From Anisus vortex (Eukaryota > Mollusca > Gastropoda > Planorbidae): a stretch of DNA of 64,000 nucleotides. A model generated the notes under the pieces. That model worked only from the letters and a program-made list of their open reading frames with translations. It was not told where the DNA came from and searched no databases. Made by a program: the position numbers and the translations under genes. This document shows positions 43,665 to 55,000 of the stretch, piece after piece; within the stretch, counting starts at the first letter, position 1, and each line of letters opens with the position of its first letter. The DNA lies in NCBI GenBank assembly GCA_949126835.1, contig CASBPS010000042.1:806001-870000 (forward strand), in the 5' to 3' direction.

Positions 43665-46421
43665 CTAACTATCAGTGAATCTGTCATTCAATTCATCCTG
43701 AACTCCAGGCATAAATTTTACAAATAAGAGTAACAATGTTAACAACATCAAGCTTATTCCAATTGTTTTCAGAAGGTAAGGCTTTATCATTTTCAAATGA
43801 TATAATATATTTGCCTTTCTTTCATCACACAACAATGGCATCTGCATGTGAGCAGTGTACAATTTTTTTCTAACAAACACAGTTATGTCAGACAAAAAAT
43901 ATATGTACTTATCTAGGTACTTGATCAGCCCAAGGAGATCCAATTCGGTCTGCCATTCCTCTTGAAGTAGTTTGAGTGGTCCTTGGACAGTGGGTCCAAA
44001 GATTGGTCCATAGGCTCCTCGACTTTCCGGATGGGATTCAGTTGACATCTCCTGCTCCAGGCATAAGTTCTTTAGGACTGGATTGAAGAGTTCCGGGGCG
44101 AAGTTGGTCCTTCGATCTGTCGGTATGGATTGTGGTAACCCATAGCTTTTGATAGTTTCGGTCCAGCTCTCCGCACTCGTTTCTTCAGTGATGCTCCTCA
44201 AATCTTCATCTGTACCGGCAACTGCAGGTTTGCATTGTTGTTTGTTTATGCTGTGGTCTATCTGTTCATAGACATCAGTAGTAGGATTTTCTTTCTCGTC
44301 GACAGCTTTCTCATGCAACTGTAGCAACTCTGGGTCTACTTTCTGCTCAGCAATCAATTCATTTTGTGATGACTTCTTTGATTGTTCATTTCCTTTCGGA
44401 CAATCTTCAATCATGGAGAATATAGTAGTATCAAGTTCCACTCCTTCTTCCACTTTCTTCTCTCGTGGGAGAATTTCTTCTTTATTTTTCTTTTCTTGTG
44501 AGATAGTTTCTTCTTTCTTTTTCTGTGGTGTCATACCCTTTATGACATCACCTACAGGATAAAGTTCTTTTTCTTTTCCTGTCTCCACAATAGGACTAGG
44601 GTCTGGATTTTCCTTCACAATCAGTTCAGGTCTCACCCTCCCTTTCGCCAAATCATTTGCTAGGATAACGGATATGCCCTCAACAGGAAGTTTTGATATT
44701 ACTCCAACTGTCACATATCCTGTCACCAAGTCAGATGTGAGGTATATCCTATGTAGAGGTATTTCTTCTTTCCATTCAAAACCTCTCAATAGGACAGTCT
44801 GTCCTGTCAATGTATTATCATTTAATGGTAATACATCTTTAAGCAGCAGTGTTAATGATGCTCCTGTGTCTCGTAATATTCTTACGGACTTCAGTGGTCC
44901 TTCCTTTTGTAAGGCCACACAACCTTCACTAATGAACGGTTGAAAACTGCACAGGGTCTCTGTGTCAATTTTATTCTTCCCTTGACCATGACTTTCGGGT
45001 GTTGTTTCATCTTTCGATGACTTCAGACTCTTTTCCGAGTCAAAAATACTTTGGTCTACTTTTTCGTCTCTGTGGACTTGGACAATTAATCCAATAGTAG
45101 CCATTCTGTATTTATAATCAGGATATTTATCCTCATTATCTTCAGTTGTAGATTTCTCTACCTTCTGACTTTTGCTCTCAGGCAAATCCACCCTCAGTGT
45201 TTCTGGTTTAGAAGAATCTTTCTTCGAATTCAGTTCGTTTGTATCTTCGCTTTCTTGTACATTCTGTATTTGTGCATGGCTGGCACACATGACCACTTTG
45301 TTAGGTCTTTTGTTGCTTCGTATACTCCAACAGTCTTCTATGCTATGTCCTGTCCTTTTACAAAAAGTACATTGGACGTTTTTGTTGATAGGTTTTTTAT
45401 TAACATCATTTTGTTTCACAAAATGCTCTTTTTCACGATGTTGTTGTTGTGTGTTTTCTGCTGGCCGTTGTGGCCTATTAACATTCTTTCCATCAGCTGT
45501 CCTATGACACAATGTGTACTGTTCAGCTAAATCAGCAGCCTTATGTGGGTCAGTGATATCACGCTCGGATAAATACATTCTTATATCCGGCCTCACTTTG
45601 TTAATAAAATCCTCTAAGAGAATGATATCTTTCATTTCTTTTAATGTGGAGATATTTCTGGATTTTATCCACTGATCCATTAGCTTTTCTTCTGCTCGAA
45701 GGAAGTCTAAGTGTGTTTGGTAAGGGGACATTGTATACTGACGGAACCTTTTCCGATAACTTTCCGGTATTTGGTTATAGGCTTTAAGTACAGTATCTTT
45801 AATGATTTCATAATCATTTAAATTCTCCTCTTTTAACAATAGAACACAATCTCTTGCCCTTCCCTGAGTAAAAGCTGTTCTGACTAATATTCCCCATTTA
45901 TCTTCTGGGAACTTAAAATCTCTGCAAGAAATTTCAAAGGTCTGGAAGAAATTAGCTATTTCACTTTCTTTATCAATGTAGGTAGGGACTAGCTTTTTCC
46001 ATCTGGCCATCTCTACATCATTATGAGATTCTTTTTTAGTTGCTCCTATCTTTGCTAGCTCTATTCTTTCCTGACTTTCTCTTTGACTTTTCTTATCTTC
46101 CATCTCAAGACGTTTTATTTCTATCTCACGATCAAAACGTTTTTGTTCCATCTCCATTTCCATCCGTTTCATTTCTAACTGAAATCTAAACTGTTCGGAC
46201 ATAGATTTCGACGTCTGACCTTCAACTTGATATCCCTCCGCGCTTGATTCTACTTTCAACTTGCCACTCGCAATCAACACATCTTTTATCTGCTGTGTCA
46301 ACACAGTCCTCGATGGTGTAGTTTCAGTAACTTCTATCTTTAAGATCTCAGCGATCTCTTTTAACTTCTTTATTGATAAAAGTTTCAGAACTTCTTCTTC
46401 TGGATTTTCAATAAATTCCAT
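43665..46421 (-). CDS. Gag-protease protein with integrase remnant and C-terminal membrane segment
   Basis: One uninterrupted 918-residue frame, starting at an ATG 176 bases inside the 5' LTR. Residues 10-50 are SAP-like and 75-130 form a Met/Glu/Lys-rich coiled coil. Residues 140-305 are a Gag/SCAN-like capsid region. A CCHC knuckle follows (C351, C354, H359, C364), then an aspartic protease core with RDTGAS (catalytic D518). A charged Lys/Glu-rich linker runs 600-700. Residues 752-803 (YGLPQSIPTD, HPESRGA) are the end of an integrase core whose first part is missing; 804-832 (FGPIFGP-like, GPLKLLQEEW) come from further down integrase. RT and RNase H are deleted with the frame kept. A hydrophobic segment (882-902) lies near the C-terminus. 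Possible single-protein product of a non-autonomous element; host use cannot be judged. Confidence 0.88.
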   Translation of the reverse strand: MEFIENPEEEVLKLLSIKKLKEIAEILKIEVTETTPSRTVLTQQIKDVLIASGKLKVESSAEGYQVEGQTSKSMSEQFRFQLEMKRMEMEMEQKRFDREIEIKRLEMEDKKSQRESQERIELAKIGATKKESHNDVEMARWKKLVPTYIDKESEIANFFQTFEISCRDFKFPEDKWGILVRTAFTQGRARDCVLLLKEENLNDYEIIKDTVLKAYNQIPESYRKRFRQYTMSPYQTHLDFLRAEEKLMDQWIKSRNISTLKEMKDIILLEDFINKVRPDIRMYLSERDITDPHKAADLAEQYTLCHRTADGKNVNRPQRPAENTQQQHREKEHFVKQNDVNKKPINKNVQCTFCKRTGHSIEDCWSIRSNKRPNKVVMCASHAQIQNVQESEDTNELNSKKDSSKPETLRVDLPESKSQKVEKSTTEDNEDKYPDYKYRMATIGLIVQVHRDEKVDQSIFDSEKSLKSSKDETTPESHGQGKNKIDTETLCSFQPFISEGCVALQKEGPLKSVRILRDTGASLTLLLKDVLPLNDNTLTGQTVLLRGFEWKEEIPLHRIYLTSDLVTGYVTVGVISKLPVEGISVILANDLAKGRVRPELIVKENPDPSPIVETGKEKELYPVGDVIKGMTPQKKKEETISQEKKNKEEILPREKKVEEGVELDTTIFSMIEDCPKGNEQSKKSSQNELIAEQKVDPELLQLHEKAVDEKENPTTDVYEQIDHSINKQQCKPAVAGTDEDLRSITEETSAESWTETIKSYGLPQSIPTDRRTNFAPELFNPVLKNLCLEQEMSTESHPESRGAYGPIFGPTVQGPLKLLQEEWQTELDLLGLIKYLDKYIYFLSDITVFVRKKLYTAHMQMPLLCDERKANILYHLKMIKPYLLKTIGISLMLLTLLLLFVKFMPGVQDELNDRFTDS

Positions 46422-46573
46422 TCTTTAGTTAAGAGATTTATAAAGTGGTAAATTTTTCCAACTTACGTTTTTCCAATCGGAAGAATAATTTCAGCGTTCT
46501 TAGGCTTGCTCAGTAGGTCACTGCTCCAACACACAACACAACACAACTTGAATATATGCTTCACTATACAACT

Positions 46574-46596
46574 ATATCGGACGCAAGCCCGCAAAT
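46574..46596 (-). other. Likely primer-binding site of LTR element 2, unusual
   Basis: The minus strand after the 5' LTR reads ATTTGCGGGCTTGCGTCCGA. It lacks the expected TGG start but resembles the tRNA-Pro-type site of element 1 (GGGGGCTCGTCCGGGAT) with small insertions. Either a drifted site or a different primer. Confidence 0.4.
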
Positions 46597-47222
46597 TGTT
46601 ATGTACCTCTTTAGGTTTGACTATTATTACGACTCGTTAAATCGGATTCAATGAATATAGTTGTATCTTTATTAGAAGTCTCTAGATTCTGCTAATCTGT
46701 AGCCCAAGCTAGGGGTTCCTTGACTGACAGGTCTATGCAGTAATGTAGTTATATTCGTGATAATTATCTTCAACACCTTTCTCAACAACGATAGATCAAA
46801 CAACTCCAGTTGTTGAATAAACAATTTTATTTAAATTGTAGACTCAATATAAACGATCAATAAACTTCATCAACTGGTGGCAACATAAGTATCAATAAAA
46901 TGGCATTATATGTACATGTATGAATATAGCGACTTCACTCTACAAACGTTTAAACTGAACTAACATTAAGGAGGTCGGGACTTTACAAAGAAAACGATCA
47001 TCGAAGATTCTACAGGGTCTTAATACGCATTTTAACCTCTTTCTCTATAATTACTACGATCCAGAATTATCCCCCAATTTCCACGGGATTTGAACGAATT
47101 ATTTTATTTAAACTGCCCTCAGGGCATAAAGGTCAAACCTTGGTCGCTTTGGACTCTGATACGCACTTGTTAAGAGGTCAATGCCTTACTACGTCATTCA
47201 TTTATGACCGATATTCCTAACA
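46597..47222 (-). repeat. LTR element 2, 5' LTR
   Basis: 626 bp, three differences from 40897-41522, no indels. Confidence 0.93.
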
Positions 47223-47396
47223 ATATATATAAATTATTCTAGTTCCAACCATACATATACTGATTTAGTACAGACTTTAAAAAAATCAAAGCAATTGACT
47301 TGAAAAATTTAATATAATCAATGCAAAAGTGATGTCACTATTTTTAAAATGAAATTGTGTAACTGAATACTCAGTTCCACTATAATAAAGCTGATT

Positions 47397-47640
47397 TTAC
47401 TCCCTTTCTTTTAAGTACTGCTGTCTGTCCGCTTGGATGGATGGTTGGTTGGATGACAGCAACACTTTGAAACGATTTTCCGACCAATTCCCGTGGTCCG
47501 ATGGAGGTGAAATTTGAGCAGCAGACTTGCACAGACTAACAATACATTCTATCAAATTTTCAGCATCGTAGCATTTGGAAGAGTCACGAATTCCTTCTAC
47601 CAAGTTGCGAATCGAGGAATATATTTTACGAATGAAAACG
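47397..47640 (-). other. Open minus-strand segment of unknown nature
   Basis: A minus-strand frame of about 80 codons (GIRDSSKCYDAENLIECIVS) ends at 47397 and has more balanced base composition than its flanks. It could be a scrap of a coding exon or a dispersed repeat. A GGTCGGAAAATCG word on this strand is suggestive of a repeat. No family recognised. Confidence 0.2.
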
Positions 47641-47749
47641 AAACATTATAGCCGAAACAAAAGCATTTATTTTTTTTAAATGCGCAATCGTTATAATTAG
47701 ATATGTATTTGCCGACATTACCGATTCGAATTTTTGTTAGTTTTCTAGT

Positions 47750-49060
47750 GAAGTTAATAGAGGGCGGTTAGTAGGGTGGGAGGAGGTAAGGAAGGGATTT
47801 CCTTTAGACACTGCATTCTTTTTTTTTTCATATAAAGCCTTTATAATAAGGCTGATTAAAAATTGAAGGTAATATGTAAAATATGAACTATTAAATGAAG
47901 TAAATGCGTACCAATGAAAACATGCTAGTAGTTAGAAAAGTGTTTCTAAGATTTAATTTACAATGAAGAAACAGTATTTATTATAATGTTTTATGTATTT
48001 CTTTTAAATTTGAAATGTCGGTATAGGTTTATACATTTTTTTATTATTTTTTTTTAATTCAAACTGTGTAGTAAAAATAATCATTACTCATTAATAAAGC
48101 CCTATGTCACAAAAAAGGCATATTACTTCCCTTGATTATGTTTTGAGGTGACTTAAGATGTTTAAATTTAGATTTAAGTATCTTCAAAAGGTATTATGGC
48201 TTTCTTTTTGTGTAACAAACTATTATATATATCCTTAACTAACTCTATATAGTCATTTTTTGTATACCATATACAATTCAGAATGTTTTTGAAAGGACTA
48301 TAAATCCCCAAATGAAAAATTAACTATTTTAAAAATGTTTATTTGTTCTAGATTGATTTACTAAGCATGTATAATATCTTAAAGCATTTCCATAACAATA
48401 TTATACACATTTAAGCTTGTTAAGACATTATTCTACTTGTTTCGAAATATATACTAATTTAATTTTTCTAAAATGTAAAGTTATTACTGTACTTCATTTT
48501 AACTTTTTTTCTATCATTCTAATTGCTCCCTCCATTTACACCCCGTACATTTTAGGAGCTTCTAAATTGCCCCTACGCCAACTTTGTATTAAAAAAAAAT
48601 ATTTTGTCAATCATATTCAATCATATCCAATCATAAAGGCGTGTAAAAACATTATTTTACTTAATACAAATAATTATAATTAAAAAAAATTCTTGTAGGG
48701 CGCATATCACTTTGAGGACAGTTTTATCCGCTGACAATAGTTACTGACAGAGTACAGACAACGAAGAACAGGTGAAACAGACTTGATGCTAAAATATACT
48801 AATCTAATGTCTATAAGATGCAAAATTATTACTGAACTTCAGTTTGAAGTTTTACTGTCATTCTAATTTCTCCCTCCATTTACACCCAGTACATTTTTAG
48901 GAGTTTCCCTATAGCCCCTCTCCAATCTGTTAATTTTTTTCCACCAAAGCTTGCAGGCATGAGTTTAATTATTTATACTTTTTAAAATATATTGTTTGTT
49001 TATTGTGATTTTGTTTAAAGAAATTATATGGAAAATTTGTGTTTATGCACTTATTATAAT
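47750..49060 (+). repeat. Dispersed repeat R, copy F (distal half)
   Basis: It matches 52790-53700 of copy E and 17690-18530 of copy A in order: a GGGCGGTTAGTAGGG block, AAGTAAATGCGTACCAATGA, GCATATTACTTCCCTTGATTA, AAGCATGTATAATATCTTAA and ATTGTGATTTTGTTTAAAG. It contains a LINE 3' tail. Confidence 0.7.
48675..48790 (-). mobile_element. CR1/L2-type LINE 3' end
   Basis: Same tail as 23262-23395, with a GCGGATAAAACTG and a TGATATGCGCCCTACAAG block on the minus strand. It occupies the equivalent place in copies B and F, so it was probably in R before those copies separated. Confidence 0.6.
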
Positions 49061-49139
49061 AATATTAAACTGTTTTTAACTTTTGTTTTGTTTACAGACT
49101 AATCAATGTATAGAAGGTTAATAACAACATGGTGGTTTA

Positions 49140-50506
49140 ATTCGCATCTATTTATAATTCGTTTTATTTGTTTGAATCGGATCACACATTGATACACCTT
49201 ACCCCTCGTTACAAACCAGTCTTAAAGTTGTCAAAACCTGAAGATACATTTTTTCAGATATGTTCAAAAGAGGCGGTGGGAAGACTAGAAAGCTGTCTAG
49301 AACAGACTGATTGGAATGTCTTTATAAATAATTGTCCCGACATTGATCAACTAACAGATACGGTCAACTCCTACATTATTTTTTGTGAAGACCATATTAT
49401 CCCTCGAAGGAAAATTAGGGTATTTAAAAACAACAAACCTTGGATGACTAAAGCAATTAAAGAAGCAATATTGAACAAGAAAAATGCTTTTAAGATTGGC
49501 ACATGGAATTTATTTCCGCAAAAACAGAACTTAAAAAGAAAATACATGAAGGCTAAAAATAATATAAACAAAAAAAGGAAGGTTTCTTTCGTAAGAAAAA
49601 TTCAAAAGCATTTTGGGATGGCCTAAAGAAAATCACGGGCTATGTACCAAAGCGTAACACACTGTGTGTGAATAAAGATATTAATACTTTTATCAACCAA
49701 CTAAATAATTTGTACGGCCGTTTTGACTGTCACGATTTTAGATCTATTTACCAAGACATAATGTCATCTTTTAACAATTTAAATTTAACTCTAGATGAAT
49801 GGCAAGAAGGTTTCAAAGTAGATGTTGTGACGTCACTGTTTAAACAAGTAAACATAGCCAAAGCGTCAGGACCAGACAGAATAAGTGGGCGACTAGTAAA
49901 GTTTTGTGCGGAACAGCTGTCCTTTATTTTTTTGCTTCATTTTTAATCAATCGTGGGAAAATCACAATATTCCTATTATCTGGAAAACCTCAGAGATTGT
50001 GCGCGTACCAAAGAAAGAAAAAGTCCTTTGCAACAATGGCCTACGTCCTGTCGCTTTAACATCTATTATTATGAAATGTTTTGAGAAAATTATTCTCAGA
50101 CGTATACTAAAAGAGGTGCACACAAGCCTTGATCCCTACCAATTTGCCTACAAAAAGGCAGAAGCGCTGAGGATGCTACATTATTAATGTTATATAGACT
50201 GTACCACCATCTGGACACGCCGAAGAATTACGCTCGAATACTCTTCGTTGACTTTTCATCTGCCTTCAATACCATCCAACCACACCTTTTGATACAGAAA
50301 CTATCTGCTTTAAATGTCAGTCAACGCATCCAAGCCTGGATCATGCAATTTTTGATAAACCGCCCTCAATTTGTCAGAGTAGAGGGATGTACCTCACAAA
50401 TAAGAGAAATAAGCACTGGAGCGCCTCAAGGGTGTGTCCTCTCTCCAGTTCTATACACAATTTACACGAATGACATTAAAAGTTCGAGCGAATCAAACTT
50501 CGGTCA
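49140..50506 (+). pseudogene. CR1-group LINE, endonuclease tail to RT, frameshifted
   Basis: Frames in order: 49168-49626 (ESDHTLIHLTPRY endonuclease end, DWNVFINN, SYIIFCEDHIIPRRK, NKPWMTKAIK), about 49630-49946 (ANIAKASGPDRISGRL-like RT finger), 49960-50187 (LRPVALTSIIMKCFEKII, DPYQFAYKK) and 50187-50505 (LFVDFSSAFNTIQPH, RT motif A; STGAPQGCVLSPVLYTIYTN, RT motif B). At least three frame breaks are present. It ends just before the catalytic YADD box, where R copy E begins (50507). The style resembles the Rex/Babar-like branch of CR1 elements. Confidence 0.8.
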
Positions 50507-50696
50507 CTGCCGAACCGATCCAGATAGATCTATTTAATTTATACTGGCTCGTGTCCCGACTTCTTCAAGTCCGTATAATTTATATTTCTTGTTAGTATAA
50601 TTATACACTGTGGTTTGTTCTAATCAGCCACCTTCAAGCCTTTCTGGGAAACAGTCTAACTATTGAAATAATTTATGATAAAGCTCATAATAAATT

Positions 50697-50925
50697 GGGG
50701 CTAGTGCCGAGCGGTAGGATTTTTTTCCCTGGTCTCAAGGGTGTCTCTAGTCTAGCCATCTCTGAAGATTACCTGACATTATTGGGCTATAGTAAAAGCT
50801 GCTAGACATTCTGCTGCCTCTACATCCCCTAGAATACCTTGGCCACAGAAACTGGTAAACGCTGCTTTACTCGCCCTATGCTAAATTTGGTCCGACGGTT
50901 ACTTTATTTTACATAAATATAGGCT
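50697..50925 (+). mobile_element. SINE copy embedded in R copy E
   Basis: It has a GTGCCGAGCGGTAGGA box-A-like start, GGTGTCTCTAGTCTA, GGCCACAGAAACTGGTAAAC and a GGTCCGACGGTTACTTTA end. The box B part is deleted. Confidence 0.75.
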
Positions 50926-51959
50926 TTGAATTACTTTTACGCCACAAAAACACAGTAGACACATAGACTAAGTCACTCGTAGAACTGTCGATTACATAGG
51001 CAATATTTCTCTCTGAACTGACATAGCTAGAAATTACCATTATTACAATTAAAGCAAATCTAAATTATGGAATTTTTTAAAAAAAAACGACAGCAGATGA
51101 GTTCAAACTCCACCTCCCCACCCCCATTCCCACTGCCTGGAACATCAGCGCCCCCTTATATATTCACATCTTCCCCTACGGGGAGATAATGTTTCGTAGC
51201 GAACCAATGATTTAAGTAGAATGAATTGAAGACTCGTGTAGAACATTCTCAACGAGGGCGGTAAGGAGGTATGGGAAGGGGGTGGGGCTGCTGAGGTTTC
51301 GTGGGACGGTAATGGGGAGGGGGCGTAGAAACGAAAGTGGGCGGTAAGAACGTACTTAAATTAATTAGTTCCTATTTACTAAGTAATAAGTAAAAATAAT
51401 TTACCAGTAATGTTTAACTCGGTAAATTAACTAATAAAGAAATCGACTGTATGACTATTGACCAGCTTATCTAGTATGTTATTGTGATGAGAGAAAAACT
51501 TTATAGTTAGAATTTACTCACGTAAAAAGAAAAAGGGGGGTGGGCGGTATTTATTACCGATAAAATTCGGCGTACTGCTAAATATCTCCCATCATTCAAC
51601 AAAACACATACTACTGTTGATGACTATTATATGTAAATGAACTATGTAGATAAGTTTTTGATCTAGAATAAGTGCAGAGTTTTTAATGACATTGTCAGGA
51701 CTACACTATTAGGACTACACTAACTCGATGTTCGCTTACAAGAAATATTTTAATTTTCATACGTTCGTTCTTTATACAAGATGATTGTATCCTACACTTA
51801 TCCTTCGTTTGAATCAAAGACTATAATTAGATAGACCGATTGCTCTATTTTTAGAGCTTATATCAACTTTTTTTCCGTGCGCAACCAATAAAGCTGTCTT
51901 AAATTACTTCTACACTCCTAGTTGTTACTTCAATGTTTACGCTTTATACAACTTTCGAT

Positions 51960-52113
51960 TTTAATTTTAATTTTTCATTGAGAAAATCGAAGCGATTCAA
52001 TAAAACGGAAGTGCAAAGGAAACAACAAATCGGAAATTCCGAAAATCAGTGTTTCGAGTCATCATATAGCAGAAATACTAAAGCAAGCGGTCCATGTATA
52101 TTATAGCCTATGG
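51960..52113 (+). repeat. Dispersed repeat, partner of 24091-24350
   Basis: Shares AAAACGGAAGTGCAAAG, AGAAATACTAAAGCAAGCGG and TCCATGTATATTATAG with the reverse complement of 24091-24350. Confidence 0.6.
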
Positions 52114-52114
52114 T

Positions 52115-52390
52115 TTGAATCTAGTCTTCCAATTCTATTAGCATAGTGTTTTAAATGATGTTAAGTTACTAGTTTACTTGGTTTGAATCAATTCTTCCAA
52201 TTCTATTAGCATTGTGTTTTAAATGATGTTAAGTTACTAGTTTTCTTGGTTTGAATCTAGTCTTCCAATTCTATTAGCATAGTGTTTTAAATGATGTTAA
52301 GTTACTAGTTTTCTTGGTTTGAATCTAGTCTTCTAATTCTATTAGCATAATGTTTTAAATTATGTTAAGTTACTAGTTTTCTTGGTTTGT
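52115..52390 (+). repeat. 68-bp tandem array in R copy E
   Basis: Unit starts (TTGAATC) at 52115, 52183, 52251 and 52319, each 68 bp apart. It corresponds to the array split by LTR element 1 in copy C. Copies A and B carry one unit. Confidence 0.92.
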
Positions 52391-54000
52391 TCAGATAACC
52401 CATTATATGTCAGGTGTCAATCGGAAAGAAAGAGTACTGATATCCATTTTTTTTTACCATATTGGATACGAAAATGTTACTATAGTTATGTTAATCTGCG
52501 CATTGTAATATTATATTGTTTTTATGTAGCAAATATAAATGAAGTAAAATGTATTTACTTTCATCTTTTCTAACTCGCCGAACAACTAATAACGCAGTAC
52601 ACATAAATGGTTTGAACGGATAGGACCGGAAATGTTGGTACATTATTAATTTTTCGGTTTACAATGCATCTTGAGATTTGTCAATAAAAACGTACACACA
52701 GCTATATGTTGAAATTTTAAGTTAGTTCAATATGACTCTTAACGTCGTAATGCTGGCAGAGGGAGGGGAAGGGAGGCGGTGAGCAAATTTGCGTTAATGG
52801 AGGGCGGATAATGGGGTAGGAGGCGGTCAGGAAGATATTTCCTTTAGACACTGCATTATTGTTTCCATAATTAAAGCCTAAAATAATAAGGCTGTTCAAA
52901 AATTGGATAAGATAGAACCTATAGCTACATTTAAATGAAGTAAATGCGTACTAATGAAAACATCTTAGTAGTTGAAAAAGTGTTTTATAATTTTTTTTTC
53001 AATGGAAAAAAAAAATTTTGTATTTATTAGACTTTGAATGTATTTTTTCTAAATTTGCATATTTTTTTAAAATTAAATAATTTTTTTTTTACTTTTGAAT
53101 TATTATTCAAAATGTGTAGTAAAAAAAAATCTTTAACTATTAATAAAGCCATACGTCATTAAAAGGCATATTATCTCCCTTGAATATAGTTTGAGGTGAC
53201 TCCAGATGTATAAATTTAGATTTAAAGTCATCATCGAAAGGAATTAAGGCTTTTTTGTGTAAAAAACTATTATATATTTTTTTAACTAAGTCTATGTAGT
53301 AATTTTTTTTTACAATATACATTCAGTATGTTTGTTGAAATGACTCTAAATACCCTTAGCAAAAATTTTACTATTTTACAAAAAAGTTTATTTGTTCCAG
53401 TTTGGTTTACTAAGCATGTATAATATCTTCAATCATGTCCATAGTAATACTGTACATATTTAAGCTTGTTAAAACATTATATTACTTGATGCTAGAATAT
53501 ACTAATCTCATTAGTTTAAGATGCAAAGTTATTACGTTAGGCAAGTCTGAACTTTTTCTATCATTATAATTGCTTCCTCCAGTTTAACCCCTTCCATTTT
53601 CTGGATCTCCTCTTTTGCCTCTCTCCCACGCAAGTTGAAAAAAACGATTTTTTTTCAAATCTTATCCAGCAGGCATTAGTTTAATTATTATAATGGGTTT
53701 GTAGCCTACACGTAAAAATTTTTTGTAAGAAATTATATTGAAAATTTAATCAATGTATCAAAATAAAGGAATGAGAAACTTAAACTAATTTTAAAAATGA
53801 AATTTAAATCAAATAGATGTAGACATGCTTAAGTAATGAGTTTCATTTAAGTAGGAATGTTTGGTCTAAAATTTAAAAACAATGTCTATTACATGTAGGC
53901 TATAGCTAATTATTCACATCAGTCTCTAAATATTTAATCTTGAGTGCCCTTGACAACCATTTAAAGTGAAGTAAAAACAACCGACATAATTTCTCGTCTT

Positions 54001-54734
54001 ACTTTCCATCAAATAATTTTTCATAACTCTGCCTGCTATGGAGAAAGTAATTCTGTTCAACCAGTCTTCTGACTGATCTGTACCTCTCTCTATTCCCAAC
54101 TCACACAACATTTGTAACCCAACACTCCCCGCCCCACAATGTGAGTATGTAATATAATGATGGCTAATAAGTAATTTCACTGACAATAATATTTTTATTT
54201 AAATGTATTTCTTATTTATTATAATTTAATGTTGTATCTTTTAGTTCTATTTTCAAGTGGCTAAACGTGCACTGATTATTTTTTTTTGTGTTAACTTTAG
54301 GCTTTATTGATCCAAAATGCTTACTATAAAAATTATTATTAGCACCACCTTAAATTTACCCGGCTGCTGTAAACAGTTTCAGTCCAACCACGTTTTTCGT
54401 TGAATTTTGTTTATATTCCTGTTTAGGAAAAGTTTGGTGCGCCCAACCCTCTACCCCATCATTGTTAAGACTAACTCAATAAACCCCGTGGTTCCGTAGG
54501 CACTCTTTTAGTGATCCTCCATGCATTAACCCATTCATTGACAGTATGAACATGTTCTTTAACCCTAAGTTCTCGAGTCCCTAAGATACCCACACAAATG
54601 TAAATTTCCTACTTGAACTTTACCAATACTGATGAATAGCTAGGTCAAAAGCCGGGAACGAAAATAAAAATTAAGGCATGAGAAAACTCCTACGAATCTC
54701 CTACCAAGAACACAGGACTAATGATTATGTCTAG
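54001..54734. other. Unannotated region
   Basis: No recognised gene. Short open frames only, without motifs. Confidence 0.3.
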
Positions 54735-55000
54735 GAATATCCTCAATCATTTATTGCTACAATAAAGTGGCGCAAGCTGACATGGTTCGGTCATGTGTTG
54801 CGGCATAATAATCTGCCAAAAACGATCCTCCAAGGCGCTGTAGAAGGTGAACGTCGTAGAGACTGACAGCGGAAGTGCTGGTTCGACAATATAAAAAATT
54901 GCCCAGGGCTGCAAATAACAAAACTATCGACTGCCGCTCAAGATAGTAATAATGGAGAATGATGACTGCTGAGGTGTTTATTGCGCCCCCCCCCCCCCCC
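54735..55000 (+). pseudogene. LINE C-terminal fragment
   Basis: Plus-strand translation gives TIKWRKLTWFGHVLRH, GAVEGERRRD, CWFDNIK and LSTAAQDSNNGE, the same LINE tail as 28000-28280 on the other strand, ending in a poly(C) tract (54988-55003). In both cases it lies beyond the distal end of an R copy. Confidence 0.65.

Larger units (their letters stand above)
40897..47222 (-). mobile_element. LTR element 2, young, Gag-protease-only
   Basis: Two 626-bp direct repeats (40897-41522, 46597-47222) start TGTTATGT and end TAACA, differing at three positions by eye. A 4-bp duplication ATAT flanks it (40893-40896, 47223-47226). The element reads on the minus strand. Inside are one 918-codon gene (43665-46421), a polypurine tract beside the 3' LTR, and about 2.1 kb of AT-rich noncoding sequence. 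RT and RNase H are absent and integrase is a remnant, so mobility would need enzymes in trans. Confidence 0.93.
50507..54000 (+). repeat. Dispersed repeat R, copy E
   Basis: Head GAACCGATCCAGATAGATCT (50507-50526), then a single 66-bp unit, an embedded SINE (50697-50925), CACAGTAGACACATAGACTA, GGGGAGATAATGTTTCGTAG, GAATGAATTGAAGACTCGTG, ACTGCTAAATATCTCCCATC, the 68-bp array, TAGGACCGGAAATGTTGGTA and the distal words. The end at about 54000 (ATAATTTCTCGTCTTA) matches the end of copy C at 28325. A second small repeat (51840-52113) is inserted just before the 68-bp array. Confidence 0.8.

Noticed and set aside
47397..47603. A 68-codon minus-strand frame as a gene.
   Set aside because: Balanced composition but too short, no start or splice context; kept only as a low-confidence segment.
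52115..52390. Regular repeats that might suggest a CRISPR-like array.
   Set aside because: Head-to-tail tandem units with no unique spacers, in an animal-type genome.
53926..54186. An 86-codon minus-strand frame.
   Set aside because: It crosses the end of R copy E into unrelated sequence and has no motif.
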